8,715 nt of DNA from Verrucomicrobia subdivision 6 bacterium. GTDB lineage: Bacteria > Verrucomicrobiota > Verrucomicrobiia > Methylacidiphilales > Verrucolacustridaceae. The stretch spans positions 1-8,715 of the forward strand of contig CAMBGW010000038.1 of NCBI GenBank assembly GCA_945866245.1, in the 5' to 3' direction. Positions 1-6,217 of the stretch are shown here, piece by piece. A model generated the notes under the pieces. That model did no database searches. It saw only the letters and a list, made by a program, of their open reading frames with translations, and was not told the DNA's origin. The position numbers and the translations under genes are program-made. Position 1 is the stretch's first letter. Each line of letters begins with the position of its first letter.

Positions 1-766
1 CGGTTGGGCAGGATGCCCCGATCGAAAGGGTGTGAATTCTCGGGTCGCGCAGGCAAAACAGAGCATTGAACTCCATCGGGGTAAGTGGAGAGGTTGCCTG
101 CGAAAGCTTGGCGGGGGGGCGATAGAGCATTCCTCCTTTGTCATTCGGACTGATGATGAAAATTCCCATGTCGTTTTGATGCGCCGCCTTTAAGGAAGGG
201 GAGTGCTCCTGAAAAATGTAGTACCAGTGAAGATTCACATAATCGAAGCGGCCCCCTCCACACAGCTCTTCAACTAGGTCGGGAGATCCATGGGTAGAGA
301 AGCCAACCCATCGACACAGACCTTGCTTCTGGAGCTGTCTGGCTCGATCCAGGCAACCTCCGGGGCGTAGAGACCAATCGAGAAGTTCCCTTTGATTGAT
401 TCCGTGAAGGGAAAAGAGGTCGACGGAGGATTGACCCAACTTTGACAGCGAGGTGCGAAAGATTCGCTCAAATTCGTCAGGATCGGCTTGGGGGGAGACC
501 TTGGTTTGTAGAATGAAGCTGTCCCGTGGGATGGTTTGTAAGACAGGGGCCAGTTGGGCCTCGGAGGTTCCGTAGCCGCGAGCTGTCTCGATGTGACAAA
601 TTCCTAGCTCTAGGGCGCGATGAATTGTTCGGGCTAAGTTTTCCTGGTTTTCGGCGGGGATCGGTTTAGGCGGATCTTCATCCCAGCGATGCTGGAAGCG
701 CATTCCCCCGCAGGTGAGGAGTGGCATAGAGAGTTCGGTTCGACCGAACCTTCGCTTGGGAATCAT
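1..766 (-). CDS. Aldo/keto reductase, C-terminus cut off by window edge
   Basis: Probable NAD(P)H-dependent cytoplasmic oxidoreductase of the aldo/keto reductase superfamily; substrate unknown. The N-terminus, with RRFGRTEL at residues 5-12 followed by MPLLTCGGMRF at 14-24, is characteristic of one AKR subgroup. The catalytic tetrad can be placed: Tyr65 in ETARGYGTSE, Lys89 in LQTKV and His121 in LFSLHG. The usual Asp is Glu60 here, which I recall as normal for this subgroup. The reading frame stays open for 255 codons to position 1. Members of the subgroup often carry a C-terminal cysteine-rich iron-sulfur tail, but that part is outside the window. The ATG at 766 is chosen because RRFGRTEL must be included; an internal ATG at 727 would remove it. 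The start overlaps the apt stop as ATGA, so translation is probably coupled to apt. No SD is visible. Confidence 0.9.
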   Translation of the reverse strand, partial: MIPKRRFGRTELSMPLLTCGGMRFQHRWDEDPPKPIPAENQENLARTIHRALELGICHIETARGYGTSEAQLAPVLQTIPRDSFILQTKVSPQADPDEFERIFRTSLSKLGQSSVDLFSLHGINQRELLDWSLRPGGCLDRARQLQKQGLCRWVGFSTHGSPDLVEELCGGGRFDYVNLHWYYIFQEHSPSLKAAHQNDMGIFIISPNDKGGMLYRPPAKLSQATSPLTPMEFNALFCLRDPRIHTLSIGASCPT

Positions 767-1299
767 TCGCCAGGAAATTCTAAAAGTGCGTGAAACTGGA
801 GGCCAAGTTGCTCGAGCCTTTTTCGGCCACCTAAATCCGGTAGATCGACCAGAAAAGAGCCGTCCGTAACCACCGCACCCAAAGAGCGAAGGAGGAGAAC
901 TGCTGCCTCTGCCGAGCCACCTGTTGCCACTAGGTCATCGACCAGTAAAACCTTTTGCCCTTTACCCACGCAATCTTCGTGAAGCTCCAGCGTGCCGGAG
1001 CCGTACTCCAGGGCGTACTGACGCTGCACCGACTTATAGGGCAGCTTTCCCGGTTTGCGGACTGGGATAAAGCCTGACCCTAGAATCTGCGCCACGATGC
1101 CTCCTAAGATAAAGCCACGCGCCTCGATTCCTGCGACAAAGTCGGGCGGATTATTGCGGTAGGGAGCTGCCATCAGTTCGCAAGCGGTTCGCAAGGCCTT
1201 GGCGTCTCCCAGTAGTGGGGTGATGTCCCGAAAAAGAATGCCTTTTTTCGGGTAGTCGGGAACTGTCCGAATATGGGAGAGGAGCGAATCCGTAGACAT
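763..1299 (-). CDS. apt: Adenine phosphoribosyltransferase
   Basis: Cytoplasmic purine-salvage enzyme that converts adenine and PRPP to AMP and pyrophosphate. The 178-residue product has the family's usual length. The N-terminus shows the typical pattern IRTVPDYPKKGILFRDIT (10-27). The substrate loop EARGF is at 59-63, and the PRPP-binding motif VLLVDDLVATGGSA is at 117-130. The frame is open a further 64 codons upstream, but that extension is low-complexity, crosses the divergent STAS gene and has no family match, so the ATG at 1299 is preferred. No SD precedes it. The stop TGA overlaps the ATG of the aldo/keto reductase, making a two-gene unit. Transcription diverges from the STAS gene; 92 nt separate the two start codons. 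Confidence 0.95.
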   Translation of the reverse strand: MSTDSLLSHIRTVPDYPKKGILFRDITPLLGDAKALRTACELMAAPYRNNPPDFVAGIEARGFILGGIVAQILGSGFIPVRKPGKLPYKSVQRQYALEYGSGTLELHEDCVGKGQKVLLVDDLVATGGSAEAAVLLLRSLGAVVTDGSFLVDLPDLGGRKRLEQLGLQFHALLEFPGE

Positions 1300-1356
1300 C
1301 TGGGGGAGGATCGCCCGAAGTGGCTTTCGGCGCAAGTTTCTAGAGGTGATTGAGGC

Positions 1357-1385
1357 TGGACACTGCGGGGGGCTTTCGGGATATT
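1357..1385 (+). promoter_or_regulatory. Candidate promoter of the single-STAS gene
   Basis: TGGACA (1357-1362), a 17-nt spacer, then GATATT (1380-1385). The -10 ends 6 nt before the ATG at 1392, so the transcript would start at or next to the start codon. Matches to the sigma-70 consensus are 5/6 and 4/6. This is inferred from sequence only. Confidence 0.4.
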
Positions 1386-1391
1386 CATCTG

Positions 1392-1724
1392 ATGAGCGCA
1401 CAAATTCATACGGCAAAAGAAGGCAACGGAACGGTGGTGCAACTGCAAGGCAAGGTGGACGCAACCTGCGCCCCCTCGGTTGAACAAGCATTAGTGGCAG
1501 TGATTGATCAAGGGGAGAAGCGCTTAGTCATCGATTGTGCCGGTTTAGATTTTATCAGTAGTGCCGGGCTACGCTCCTTACTCTTGGCCGTGAAGAAGAT
1601 GAAGGCGGCAGGTGGGGCCATTGCCCTTGCAGCGCTTCAACCCAACGTCAAAGAGGTTTTTGACATCAGCGGTTTTTCGGCTCTCTTCACTATCCACGGC
1701 TCAAAAGCCGACGCCCTAAAATAG
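1392..1724 (+). CDS. Single-domain STAS anti-anti-sigma factor (RsbV/SpoIIAA-like)
   Basis: A 110-residue single STAS domain. In partner-switch systems such a protein, when unphosphorylated, binds the RsbW/SpoIIAB-type kinase and releases its target. The diagnostic segment is LDFISSAGLRSLL (52-64). By alignment with B. subtilis SpoIIAA, Ser57 is the phosphorylatable serine. The C-terminal segment PNVKEVFDISGFSALF is also typical. The ATG at 1392 gives the standard domain length; a TTG at 1350 would add 14 unlikely residues. There is no SD, but a promoter-like element ends 6 nt upstream. The gene converges on an RsbW-like kinase gene 16 nt away, its likely partner. No sigma factor or PP2C phosphatase gene lies in the window, so the regulated target is unknown. 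Confidence 0.88.
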   Translation: MSAQIHTAKEGNGTVVQLQGKVDATCAPSVEQALVAVIDQGEKRLVIDCAGLDFISSAGLRSLLLAVKKMKAAGGAIALAALQPNVKEVFDISGFSALFTIHGSKADALK

Positions 1725-1747
1725 TTTCCCCTGTCGGGAATTAGGCG
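1712..1747. terminator. Possible bidirectional hairpin between convergent genes
   Basis: An inner perfect stem TTCCC/GGGAA (1726-1730 with 1736-1740, loop CTGTC) is nested in an imperfect outer stem, CGCCCTAA (1712-1719) with TTAGGCG (1741-1747). It spans both stop codons of the convergent pair. There is no clear U-tract on either strand, so terminator activity is a guess. Confidence 0.3.
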
Positions 1748-2178
1748 CTGGGAGCAGCTGCCTGCCTAGTTTTGCGAAGTAAGAGAATGTTTCGATCCCC
1801 CACTCTTCGATACTGAGCTACATCGACCATATTTTTCACCAAGTGAATTCCTAACCCGCCGAGTTGGCGGTCTTCGATCGGAGTATCTAAATCCGGTTCG
1901 CCCACCTCGAGGGGATTGAATTCACGGCCTCGATCCTCGAACTCCATTTCGATGGCGCCGGAGTCGTTGCGAAAGGTGATGTGAATTGGATGAACACCCT
2001 GTTCGTCGAATCCGTACTTAATGATATTGGTCAGGATCTCTTCAATCGAGACGAGGAGGTGATAGCGAAGTTTGCCACCGATATCGTGCTGAGTGGCAAA
2101 ACTTTCAAAGATCGAATTGACCCGAAGCAGGTCTTCAATCCTGTTTTTTACAGTTAACTTAACTTCGGCATTTTTCAT
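1741..2178 (-). CDS. RsbW/SpoIIAB-like ATP-binding serine kinase (anti-sigma type)
   Basis: A 145-residue GHKL/HATPase_c_2 protein, the kinase half of a partner-switch module that would phosphorylate STAS partners and sequester a target. The N-box IEEILTNIIKYGF carries Glu47 and Asn51. The G1 box is EDRGREFNP (81-89), with Asp82 and Gly84. The G2 box is LGGLGIHLVKNM (106-117). All ATP and Mg contacts expected for the fold are present, so it looks active. The start ATG at 2178 overlaps the stop of the tandem-STAS gene as ATGA, indicating translational coupling and probably near-equal synthesis of the two proteins. The C-terminal AAAPSA tail is unstructured. Whether the partner is a sigma factor or a non-transcriptional target cannot be read from the window. 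Confidence 0.88.
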   Translation of the reverse strand: MKNAEVKLTVKNRIEDLLRVNSIFESFATQHDIGGKLRYHLLVSIEEILTNIIKYGFDEQGVHPIHITFRNDSGAIEMEFEDRGREFNPLEVGEPDLDTPIEDRQLGGLGIHLVKNMVDVAQYRRVGDRNILLLRKTRQAAAPSA

Positions 2179-2789
2179 ATGGAGGAGAGGATGAGAGACT
2201 GAAGGCCGGCCAATCGAAAAATGTGAGCCGTGTCAGGCACCACTTTTTCTAGGCCGAAGTTGGAAGTGTTGGCCTTAGCACTTTTCGAGGCATCGATGCA
2301 GAGATGGACAAAAGCGGAGGCCGCATAGGGTACGGCTGCGATATCGAACCGAATCGGCCCACGGTGGGCGGAGATAAGTTCGCGGACGGAGGCGCGAATC
2401 TCGCCAACGCGCAATGCATCCATCCTACCGTGGAGAAATATTCGCAATGTCCCATCCTTGGCTTCGTGGGTGAACTTAGGGCCTTCGCCCCCGTCAACGA
2501 TATGATCCATTCCCGTCAGGGAAAAAACGCGGCGAATTTCCGCAGGGCAGTGGGTCACACGAAAGAGTCCATTCCGGCGCTGCAGTTCCCGGGCAGCCTC
2601 GAAGATCAGCCGGAGGACAGCCGATCCGATATAGGTCACATCCTGGAAATTGCAGCTTAGGTTGGTCGGCTGTCGATCAAGCTCCGCCCGGATGGGAAGC
2701 TTGAGCTCTTGGCTGGCGATGGTGTCGAGCCGGCCCCGGAAAGTTAAAACGCTCCCAGAACCATCATGCTGACTGGTCATAAACTCCAT
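2175..2789 (-). CDS. Tandem STAS-domain protein
   Basis: A 204-residue protein that reads as two consecutive STAS domains (about 1-105 and 108-204) with nothing else. Domain 1 has DVTYIGSAVLRLIF (50-63), aligning Ser56 with the phosphorylatable serine of SpoIIAA. Domain 2 has PYAASAFVHL (154-163), placing Ser158 at the same position. In both, the Gly that normally follows the S-A/S pair is replaced (Val58, Phe160), so the binding loop is divergent. Domain 1 keeps the C-terminal EIRRVFSLTGMDHIV; domain 2 keeps HIFRLAGLQSLI. The gene overlaps the kinase gene by ATGA, so it is the kinase's most likely substrate or antagonist. The ATG at 2789 is chosen over 2780 because a promoter-like element ends 6 nt before it. 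A GGAG lies just 3 nt before the second ATG, so the shorter form is possible. Confidence 0.8.
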   Translation of the reverse strand: MEFMTSQHDGSGSVLTFRGRLDTIASQELKLPIRAELDRQPTNLSCNFQDVTYIGSAVLRLIFEAARELQRRNGLFRVTHCPAEIRRVFSLTGMDHIVDGGEGPKFTHEAKDGTLRIFLHGRMDALRVGEIRASVRELISAHRGPIRFDIAAVPYAASAFVHLCIDASKSAKANTSNFGLEKVVPDTAHIFRLAGLQSLILSSI

Positions 2790-2795
2790 CGAATC

Positions 2796-2824
2796 AGTAT
2801 GTTCCTAGTCGGGATACGGATCAA
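2796..2824 (-). promoter_or_regulatory. Candidate promoter of the tandem-STAS/kinase pair
   Basis: Reading the minus strand: TTGATC (2824-2819), a 17-nt spacer, then CATACT (2801-2796), followed by 6 nt and the ATG at 2789. It lies just downstream of a hairpin after the ABC ATPase gene. The STAS/kinase pair may therefore be a separate transcription unit from the importer. Confidence 0.45.
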
Positions 2825-2825
2825 C

Positions 2826-2841
2826 CCGCGTTTCAGCGCGG
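2826..2841 (-). terminator. Hairpin directly after the ABC ATPase stop codon
   Basis: Perfect 5-bp GC stem CCGCG/CGCGG (2826-2830 with 2837-2841) with a 6-nt loop, starting one base past the TAA of the ATPase gene. The downstream minus-strand sequence GTTGATCC has no U-run. It may be a weak or Rho-assisted terminator, or an mRNA 3'-end stabiliser. Confidence 0.4.
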
Positions 2842-2842
2842 T

Positions 2843-3574
2843 TTATTCTCGGTAGATCCTACTCAGGTAAAGGCGCGCGCCTTCATTCGGTGGGTTTTGA
2901 AAGAACTCTTTTGTTGGGCCGCACCAGGTGAGTCGGTGGTCGTGAAGAAAGGCGACCTGCCCCCCTATACGTCGAGCAAAGCCGGTGGCGTGAGTGGCCA
3001 AGACAAGGGTTTTGCCCTCTTGGCTGAGAGATTCAAGGACATCAGTCACTTCAGCACTCATCTCTGGGTCGAGGGCAGAGGTGGGCTCGTCGAGGAGGAG
3101 GATCTCAGGGTCGTGACCCATAGCTCGGGCGATGGCGACTCTTTGTCGCTGTCCGCCGGAAAGTTCTGCGGGTCGGTAAGAAGCTCGGTTGAGCAACCGG
3201 AATCTTTCCAAAAGCTCCTTGGCTCTGGCCTGGGCTTCCTTCTGGCTAAAACCGTGGGCACGAATCAGGGGGAGCGTAATATTTTCCTCCGCGTTGAGGT
3301 GCGGAAATAGGTTTCCCTCTTGAAAAACAAAACCTAGGCGGCGTCGATAGGTCCGTAGATCGGACTCCGCCGTAGAAAGAGGTTTTCCATCAACAGTAAT
3401 CTTTCCGTCTTGGGGCGTTTCCAGCCCTGCCAAGAGTCGGAGCAGGGTGGACTTTCCCCCTCCTGAGGGGCCGAGTAAAAGAAGGGGTTCCCCGACCGGC
3501 ACCTTGAGGGACACGTCACGGATTGCCCAAAGCTCTCCGTAAAGGCGACCTACATGCGAGGCTTCAATTTGCAT
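2843..3574 (-). CDS. Polar amino acid ABC transporter ATPase (GlnQ/HisP-type)
   Basis: The 243-residue cytoplasmic ATPase that powers the importer encoded by the two genes upstream. Visible motifs in order are Walker A GPSGGGKS (35-42), Q-loop Gln85 in FVFQEGNLF, signature LSGGQRQRVAIARAM (138-152), Walker B ILLLDEP (158-164), D-loop SALD (166-169) and switch His195 in LATHATGF. All catalytic residues are present. The ATG at 3574 begins the usual sequence MQIEASHVGRLYGELWAIRDV and overlaps the permease stop by 11 nt. A longer frame starting at 3640 would add 22 atypical residues and overlap the permease by 77 nt, so it is rejected. The family annotation (PAAT) is firm from the whole operon; the exact amino acid transported is not determinable. 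Confidence 0.92.
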   Translation of the reverse strand: MQIEASHVGRLYGELWAIRDVSLKVPVGEPLLLLGPSGGGKSTLLRLLAGLETPQDGKITVDGKPLSTAESDLRTYRRRLGFVFQEGNLFPHLNAEENITLPLIRAHGFSQKEAQARAKELLERFRLLNRASYRPAELSGGQRQRVAIARAMGHDPEILLLDEPTSALDPEMSAEVTDVLESLSQEGKTLVLATHATGFARRIGGQVAFLHDHRLTWCGPTKEFFQNPPNEGARLYLSRIYRE

Positions 3575-4322
3575 AGGCCAGTGACCTTTCCCATCGGCGC
3601 GAGAGCAGAGCGAGCGGAGCGGTGAGAAGTAGATAGGCAAGAGCTAAGGGCAGGTACGATTCGAGAGTGCTGTAGGTGAAGGCATTAATTTCTTGAGCCA
3701 CGTGAGTCACCTCGGAAACAGCGATAATGGAAAGGAGGGATGAATCTTTAATCAGAGAAGCGGTTTGGCTGGCGAGTGAGGGGAGGCAGTTGCGTAGGGC
3801 CAGGGGGGTGATGATTTGGGTGAAGGTATCTTGGGGGGTGAGGCCGATGGCGCGGGCCGAATTTAAGGTCGATTGGGGAATCGATTGCCAAGCACCTCGA
3901 AAGATTTCGGAAAAGTAAGCCGCTTCAAATAGTGAGAGGATTAAGATTCCGGCAAAAAACCGATTTTCTAAGCCCAGGGCACTTCCGACGATGTAGAAAA
4001 GGACAAGGATCTGAACGAGGAGAGGTGTCCCGCGGACCAGCTCGATGATTAAGGTGCAAAATTGGCGAACGGGCAGGTAGCCTCCGACGCGGCCCGCGGT
4101 CAGCGCCAGCCCGAGGGGAATCGAGAGAGCCAGAGTACTCATGCTTAAAAGAAGCGTGGTCAGCCAACCTTGGAGAAACTTTTCGCGGTAACTCCAAACA
4201 GCGCCCCAATTCCACTCCCAGTGCAGGGAGGAAAATGAGGCGGTCAGGAATCCACCCAGCAAAGTGAGGACAAAGAGGAGCGAGACAGTTGAAAGCCAAC
4301 GGGGGGTGGGGTGGGATTTCAA
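3564..4322 (-). CDS. Polar amino acid ABC transporter permease, TTG start
   Basis: A 252-residue inner-membrane permease of the HisM/GlnP family. Hydrophobic segments lie at roughly 11-30, 54-77, 90-113, 122-138, 190-208 and 223-242. The family motif ELVRGTPLLVQ is at 94-104. The EAA coupling loop, which docks on the ATPase, runs from about Glu139 through ARAIGLTPQDTF. Only one permease gene is present, so a homodimer is expected. The start codon is TTG at 4322, because no ATG occurs before residue 61 and the first membrane segment would otherwise be lost. The TTG overlaps the binding-protein stop as TTGA. No SD is visible, so initiation probably depends on ribosomes terminating on the upstream gene. 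Confidence 0.9.
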   Translation of the reverse strand: MKSHPTPRWLSTVSLLFVLTLLGGFLTASFSSLHWEWNWGAVWSYREKFLQGWLTTLLLSMSTLALSIPLGLALTAGRVGGYLPVRQFCTLIIELVRGTPLLVQILVLFYIVGSALGLENRFFAGILILSLFEAAYFSEIFRGAWQSIPQSTLNSARAIGLTPQDTFTQIITPLALRNCLPSLASQTASLIKDSSLLSIIAVSEVTHVAQEINAFTYSTLESYLPLALAYLLLTAPLALLSRRWERSLAYAN

Positions 4323-5104
4323 GGGGCCGGTTCAAAGATAAAGGGAATGCCTGCTTGGCGAAAGAGAAGCTCCTCTTTTGCCAGGTACTGCTTGGCAAGT
4401 TTATCGAACCCCTTTCGCTGCTGAAATGAGATGAGAAATATATTAATCTCTTGCCGTAGATTGTGATCCGCCTTGCGAAGGCCGATGGCCCACTTTTCGT
4501 CGCGAAGGGGAGTCAGCAAGGCCTGGGTGGTTTGGGGGTAGCGTTGTTGGGCTCGCGCCACAGAGAGCTGATCATAGAGAAAAGCATCCGCTTTTCCTTG
4601 GCTAACTTCGAGGTAGGCGGCGGCATCTTTATCGACGACCAGTTTCTTCGCCTTTGGAAAAATAGATTGGACTGCGAGGTGGCCGCTGGTGCCTCGTTTC
4701 GTCACCACCGTTCGATCGGGGCTATTCAAATCTTTTGCGCTCATGATGGTGGGATCTTTTCGGGTCAGAAGTGCGAGTCCGATTTGAGCATAGGGTTGGG
4801 AGAACTGAATGGCTTTGGAACGCTCTTCCGTCACGGTGAGCGAGGAAAGGATCAGATCAATCTTTTTGGTGATGAGAGCGGGGATAAGACCATCGAAGGC
4901 GAGGTTTTCGATTTTGAGGGGGCGATGGAGGGCTTGGGCGAGTTGCTGGGCTAGCTCTACGGAGAGGCCGGTCGGCTTCCCTGCGGTATCGGTCATTTCG
5001 AAGGGGGGGTAGCTGAGTTCCATTCCCACGACCAGGGGGAGCGGTTCTGGGCTGGCAAAGAGTGCCAGTGGAGTGAAGAGGAGAGTAAGGAGGCGAGGAA
5101 TCAA
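4319..5104 (-). CDS. Periplasmic amino acid-binding protein (SBP family 3), TTG start
   Basis: A 261-residue extracytoplasmic solute-binding protein that delivers the substrate to the permease. A short signal peptide (MIPRLLTLLFTPLALFA, cleavage near residue 17) is followed by the family opening LVVGMELSYPPFEMTD. Arg95 in LTVTEERSKAIQFS matches the conserved arginine that binds the amino acid alpha-carboxylate. Asp178 in KADAFLYDQL matches the acidic residue that usually binds the alpha-amino group. There is no lipobox cysteine, so the protein is probably soluble in a periplasm, which fits a Gram-negative cell. The start is TTG at 5104, needed to keep the signal peptide, and it overlaps the upstream stop as TTGA. 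An internal ATG (residue 28) would delete the signal sequence. Ligand specificity is not readable. Confidence 0.9.
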   Translation of the reverse strand: MIPRLLTLLFTPLALFASPEPLPLVVGMELSYPPFEMTDTAGKPTGLSVELAQQLAQALHRPLKIENLAFDGLIPALITKKIDLILSSLTVTEERSKAIQFSQPYAQIGLALLTRKDPTIMSAKDLNSPDRTVVTKRGTSGHLAVQSIFPKAKKLVVDKDAAAYLEVSQGKADAFLYDQLSVARAQQRYPQTTQALLTPLRDEKWAIGLRKADHNLRQEINIFLISFQQRKGFDKLAKQYLAKEELLFRQAGIPFIFEPAP

Positions 5105-5559
5105 ACTCGGGTAGCGTCGACGAGCTTTTTATTCATCTCTCGGAGGCGCCGACTTAGGATGGTTCCTAAGCCGATCAGGAACATACCGCTGAGTTGATGA
5201 TTATTGTTCATGAGGAACTCCAGCTGAGGCCAAGAGATTCCCCAAACCAAGGAGGAGGTGGTAGGAAAGATGCTGGCGGAGGTTGGGCCGGGATCAAAAA
5301 TAGAGATTTCACCGAACGTGTCGCCGGGCTTGAGTTTGGCGAGTTCGAGTTCGGAGGCTTGGCCTTGGCGACGAACGGAGAGTTCTCCTGAAACCAAGAT
5401 ATACATTTTTCCTAGTTGGGCGCCTTCGTCCACCAGGTTTTCGGGTGGTTCGACGGTGATACACTCTCCGTAACCGGCCAGAGCGGCTCGGGCTTCGTCA
5501 GAAAAATGCTCGGTGATTCCGCTTGCTGGGAGAGTTGCGTGGGCGAGTGGGTCGGACAT
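5101..5559 (-). CDS. Stand-alone cyclic-nucleotide-binding-fold protein, no HTH
   Basis: A 152-residue protein consisting of one cNMP-binding (CRP/PKA-type) beta-barrel plus a C-terminal helix. No helix-turn-helix follows, so it is not a standard CRP/FNR regulator. The beta-roll glycines are visible in MYILVSGELSVRRQG (52-66) and LKPGDTFGEISIFDPG (76-91). The phosphate-binding cassette normally reads GE...RSA; here Glu84 is kept but the arginine position reads Thr93 in GPTSAS, so canonical cAMP binding is doubtful. The C-terminal helix SRRLREMNKKLVDATRV is basic. The gene heads the amino acid importer operon and its stop overlaps the binding protein's TTG, so it may modulate transport or scaffold it; that is inference. 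There is no SD; a promoter-like element ends 9 nt before the ATG. Confidence 0.82.
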   Translation of the reverse strand: MSDPLAHATLPASGITEHFSDEARAALAGYGECITVEPPENLVDEGAQLGKMYILVSGELSVRRQGQASELELAKLKPGDTFGEISIFDPGPTSASIFPTTSSLVWGISWPQLEFLMNNNHQLSGMFLIGLGTILSRRLREMNKKLVDATRV

Positions 5560-5568
5560 GGTGAGTGG

Positions 5569-5596
5569 ATTATGCTGAGGAATCGAGATGGGTCAA
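5569..5596 (-). promoter_or_regulatory. Candidate promoter of the importer operon
   Basis: Minus strand: TTGACC (5596-5591), a 16-nt spacer, then CATAAT (5574-5569). Each hexamer matches the sigma-70 consensus at 5/6 positions. The -10 ends 9 nt before the ATG at 5559, so the predicted leader is only a few bases. Confidence 0.55.
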
Positions 5597-5620
5597 CAGG
5601 AAGGGCGGGAAGGCGTCAGG

Positions 5621-6139
5621 TTATTTTGGCAGAGTGGGTGGTGGGGTTGGAATTAATTTAGGTCGCTCTTGTTGCAGGTTGGCGGGTTTGGAAGAGGAGC
5701 TTCCTAGCTCTGCCTTTCGAAGGTGGGAGGGAAGTGTTGATGGGGCGGGGTCGACATTGGCGATCCAGGAGGTGCGTCGAATCGAATCGGTTTTGACCGT
5801 TCCATCTCGGTTGAGTTGGAACTGCATGACGGAGTCTTGGGCGATTCGCGTAGATTGGCGTCGATCGAAGCCATCGATTTCCCAGGATCCCTTGGCGAAT
5901 GGGTCGGCTCCGGCTTCTTTTTTCCAGATCGTTCCGTAGGTGTCTTTGCGCCACTCGTTGCCGTCGCTATCGCATTTCCAGAAGGTGGACTCTTTGGGGG
6001 TGGAGTAGAGGTAGAGGTTGCGGCCCACCTGTCTCGGGATGGCGGAAGTGCGGGGGTCGTCTTCACGCAGGAGCTCCCCGGCGCAAAGGAGCGAGGGCAT
6101 CAGTAAGGCTAGGAAAGTAAGTATGCAAAACATGCCCAT
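5621..6139 (-). CDS. Secreted protein of unknown function
   Basis: A 172-residue protein I do not recognise. A hydrophobic N-terminus (FCILTFLALLMPSLLCA, about 4-20) looks like a signal peptide, with likely cleavage after Ala20. The cysteine at 19 lacks a proper lipobox, and no basic residue precedes the hydrophobic core. The mature part is hydrophilic and rich in Trp, Lys and Asp (for example STFWKCDSDGNEWRKD, 51-66), with a proline-rich tail ending PTPPPTLPK. It is probably periplasmic or exported. The TAA lies 61 nt before the importer operon's first gene; separate promoters are suggested for each. A second ATG at 6133 is an alternative start. There is no SD. The coding call rests on length, the signal peptide and the operon-like position. 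Confidence 0.65.
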   Translation of the reverse strand: MGMFCILTFLALLMPSLLCAGELLREDDPRTSAIPRQVGRNLYLYSTPKESTFWKCDSDGNEWRKDTYGTIWKKEAGADPFAKGSWEIDGFDRRQSTRIAQDSVMQFQLNRDGTVKTDSIRRTSWIANVDPAPSTLPSHLRKAELGSSSSKPANLQQERPKLIPTPPPTLPK

Positions 6140-6145
6140 GAGACG

Positions 6146-6173
6146 ATTTTATGTGGGAAGGAGGCGGAAGCAA
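6146..6173 (-). promoter_or_regulatory. Candidate promoter of the secreted-protein gene
   Basis: Minus strand: TTGCTT (6173-6168), a 16-nt spacer, then TAAAAT (6151-6146), ending 6 nt before the ATG at 6139. The -10 matches the consensus at 5/6 positions; the -35 is weak (3/6). The upstream region is shared with the divergent tRNA promoter. Confidence 0.4.
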
Positions 6174-6182
6174 TCGGCAAGC

Positions 6183-6210
6183 TTGAGAAGGCGCGAGGGG
6201 TGCGTATGAT
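6183..6210 (+). promoter_or_regulatory. Promoter of tRNA-Ser(CGA)
   Basis: TTGAGA (6183-6188), a 16-nt spacer, then TATGAT (6205-6210). Each hexamer matches the sigma-70 consensus at 5/6. Initiation about 7 nt after the -10 would fall at 6217-6218, the first base of the mature tRNA, leaving little or no 5' leader. Confidence 0.65.
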
Positions 6211-6217
6211 TGAAAAC

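Noticed and set aside
1307..1335. TTGCGC-N17-GATCCT as an apt promoter with the same 7-nt geometry
   Set aside because: Only 3/6 matches in each hexamer; too weak to list despite fitting the pattern.
1300..1491. 64-codon upstream extension of apt
   Set aside because: It is Arg/Pro-rich with no family similarity, overlaps the divergent STAS gene and its promoter-like element, and the family N-terminus begins at the ATG at 1299.
3575..3640. 22-residue upstream extension of the ABC ATPase
   Set aside because: It would overlap the permease gene by 77 nt, and the normal family N-terminus starts at 3574.
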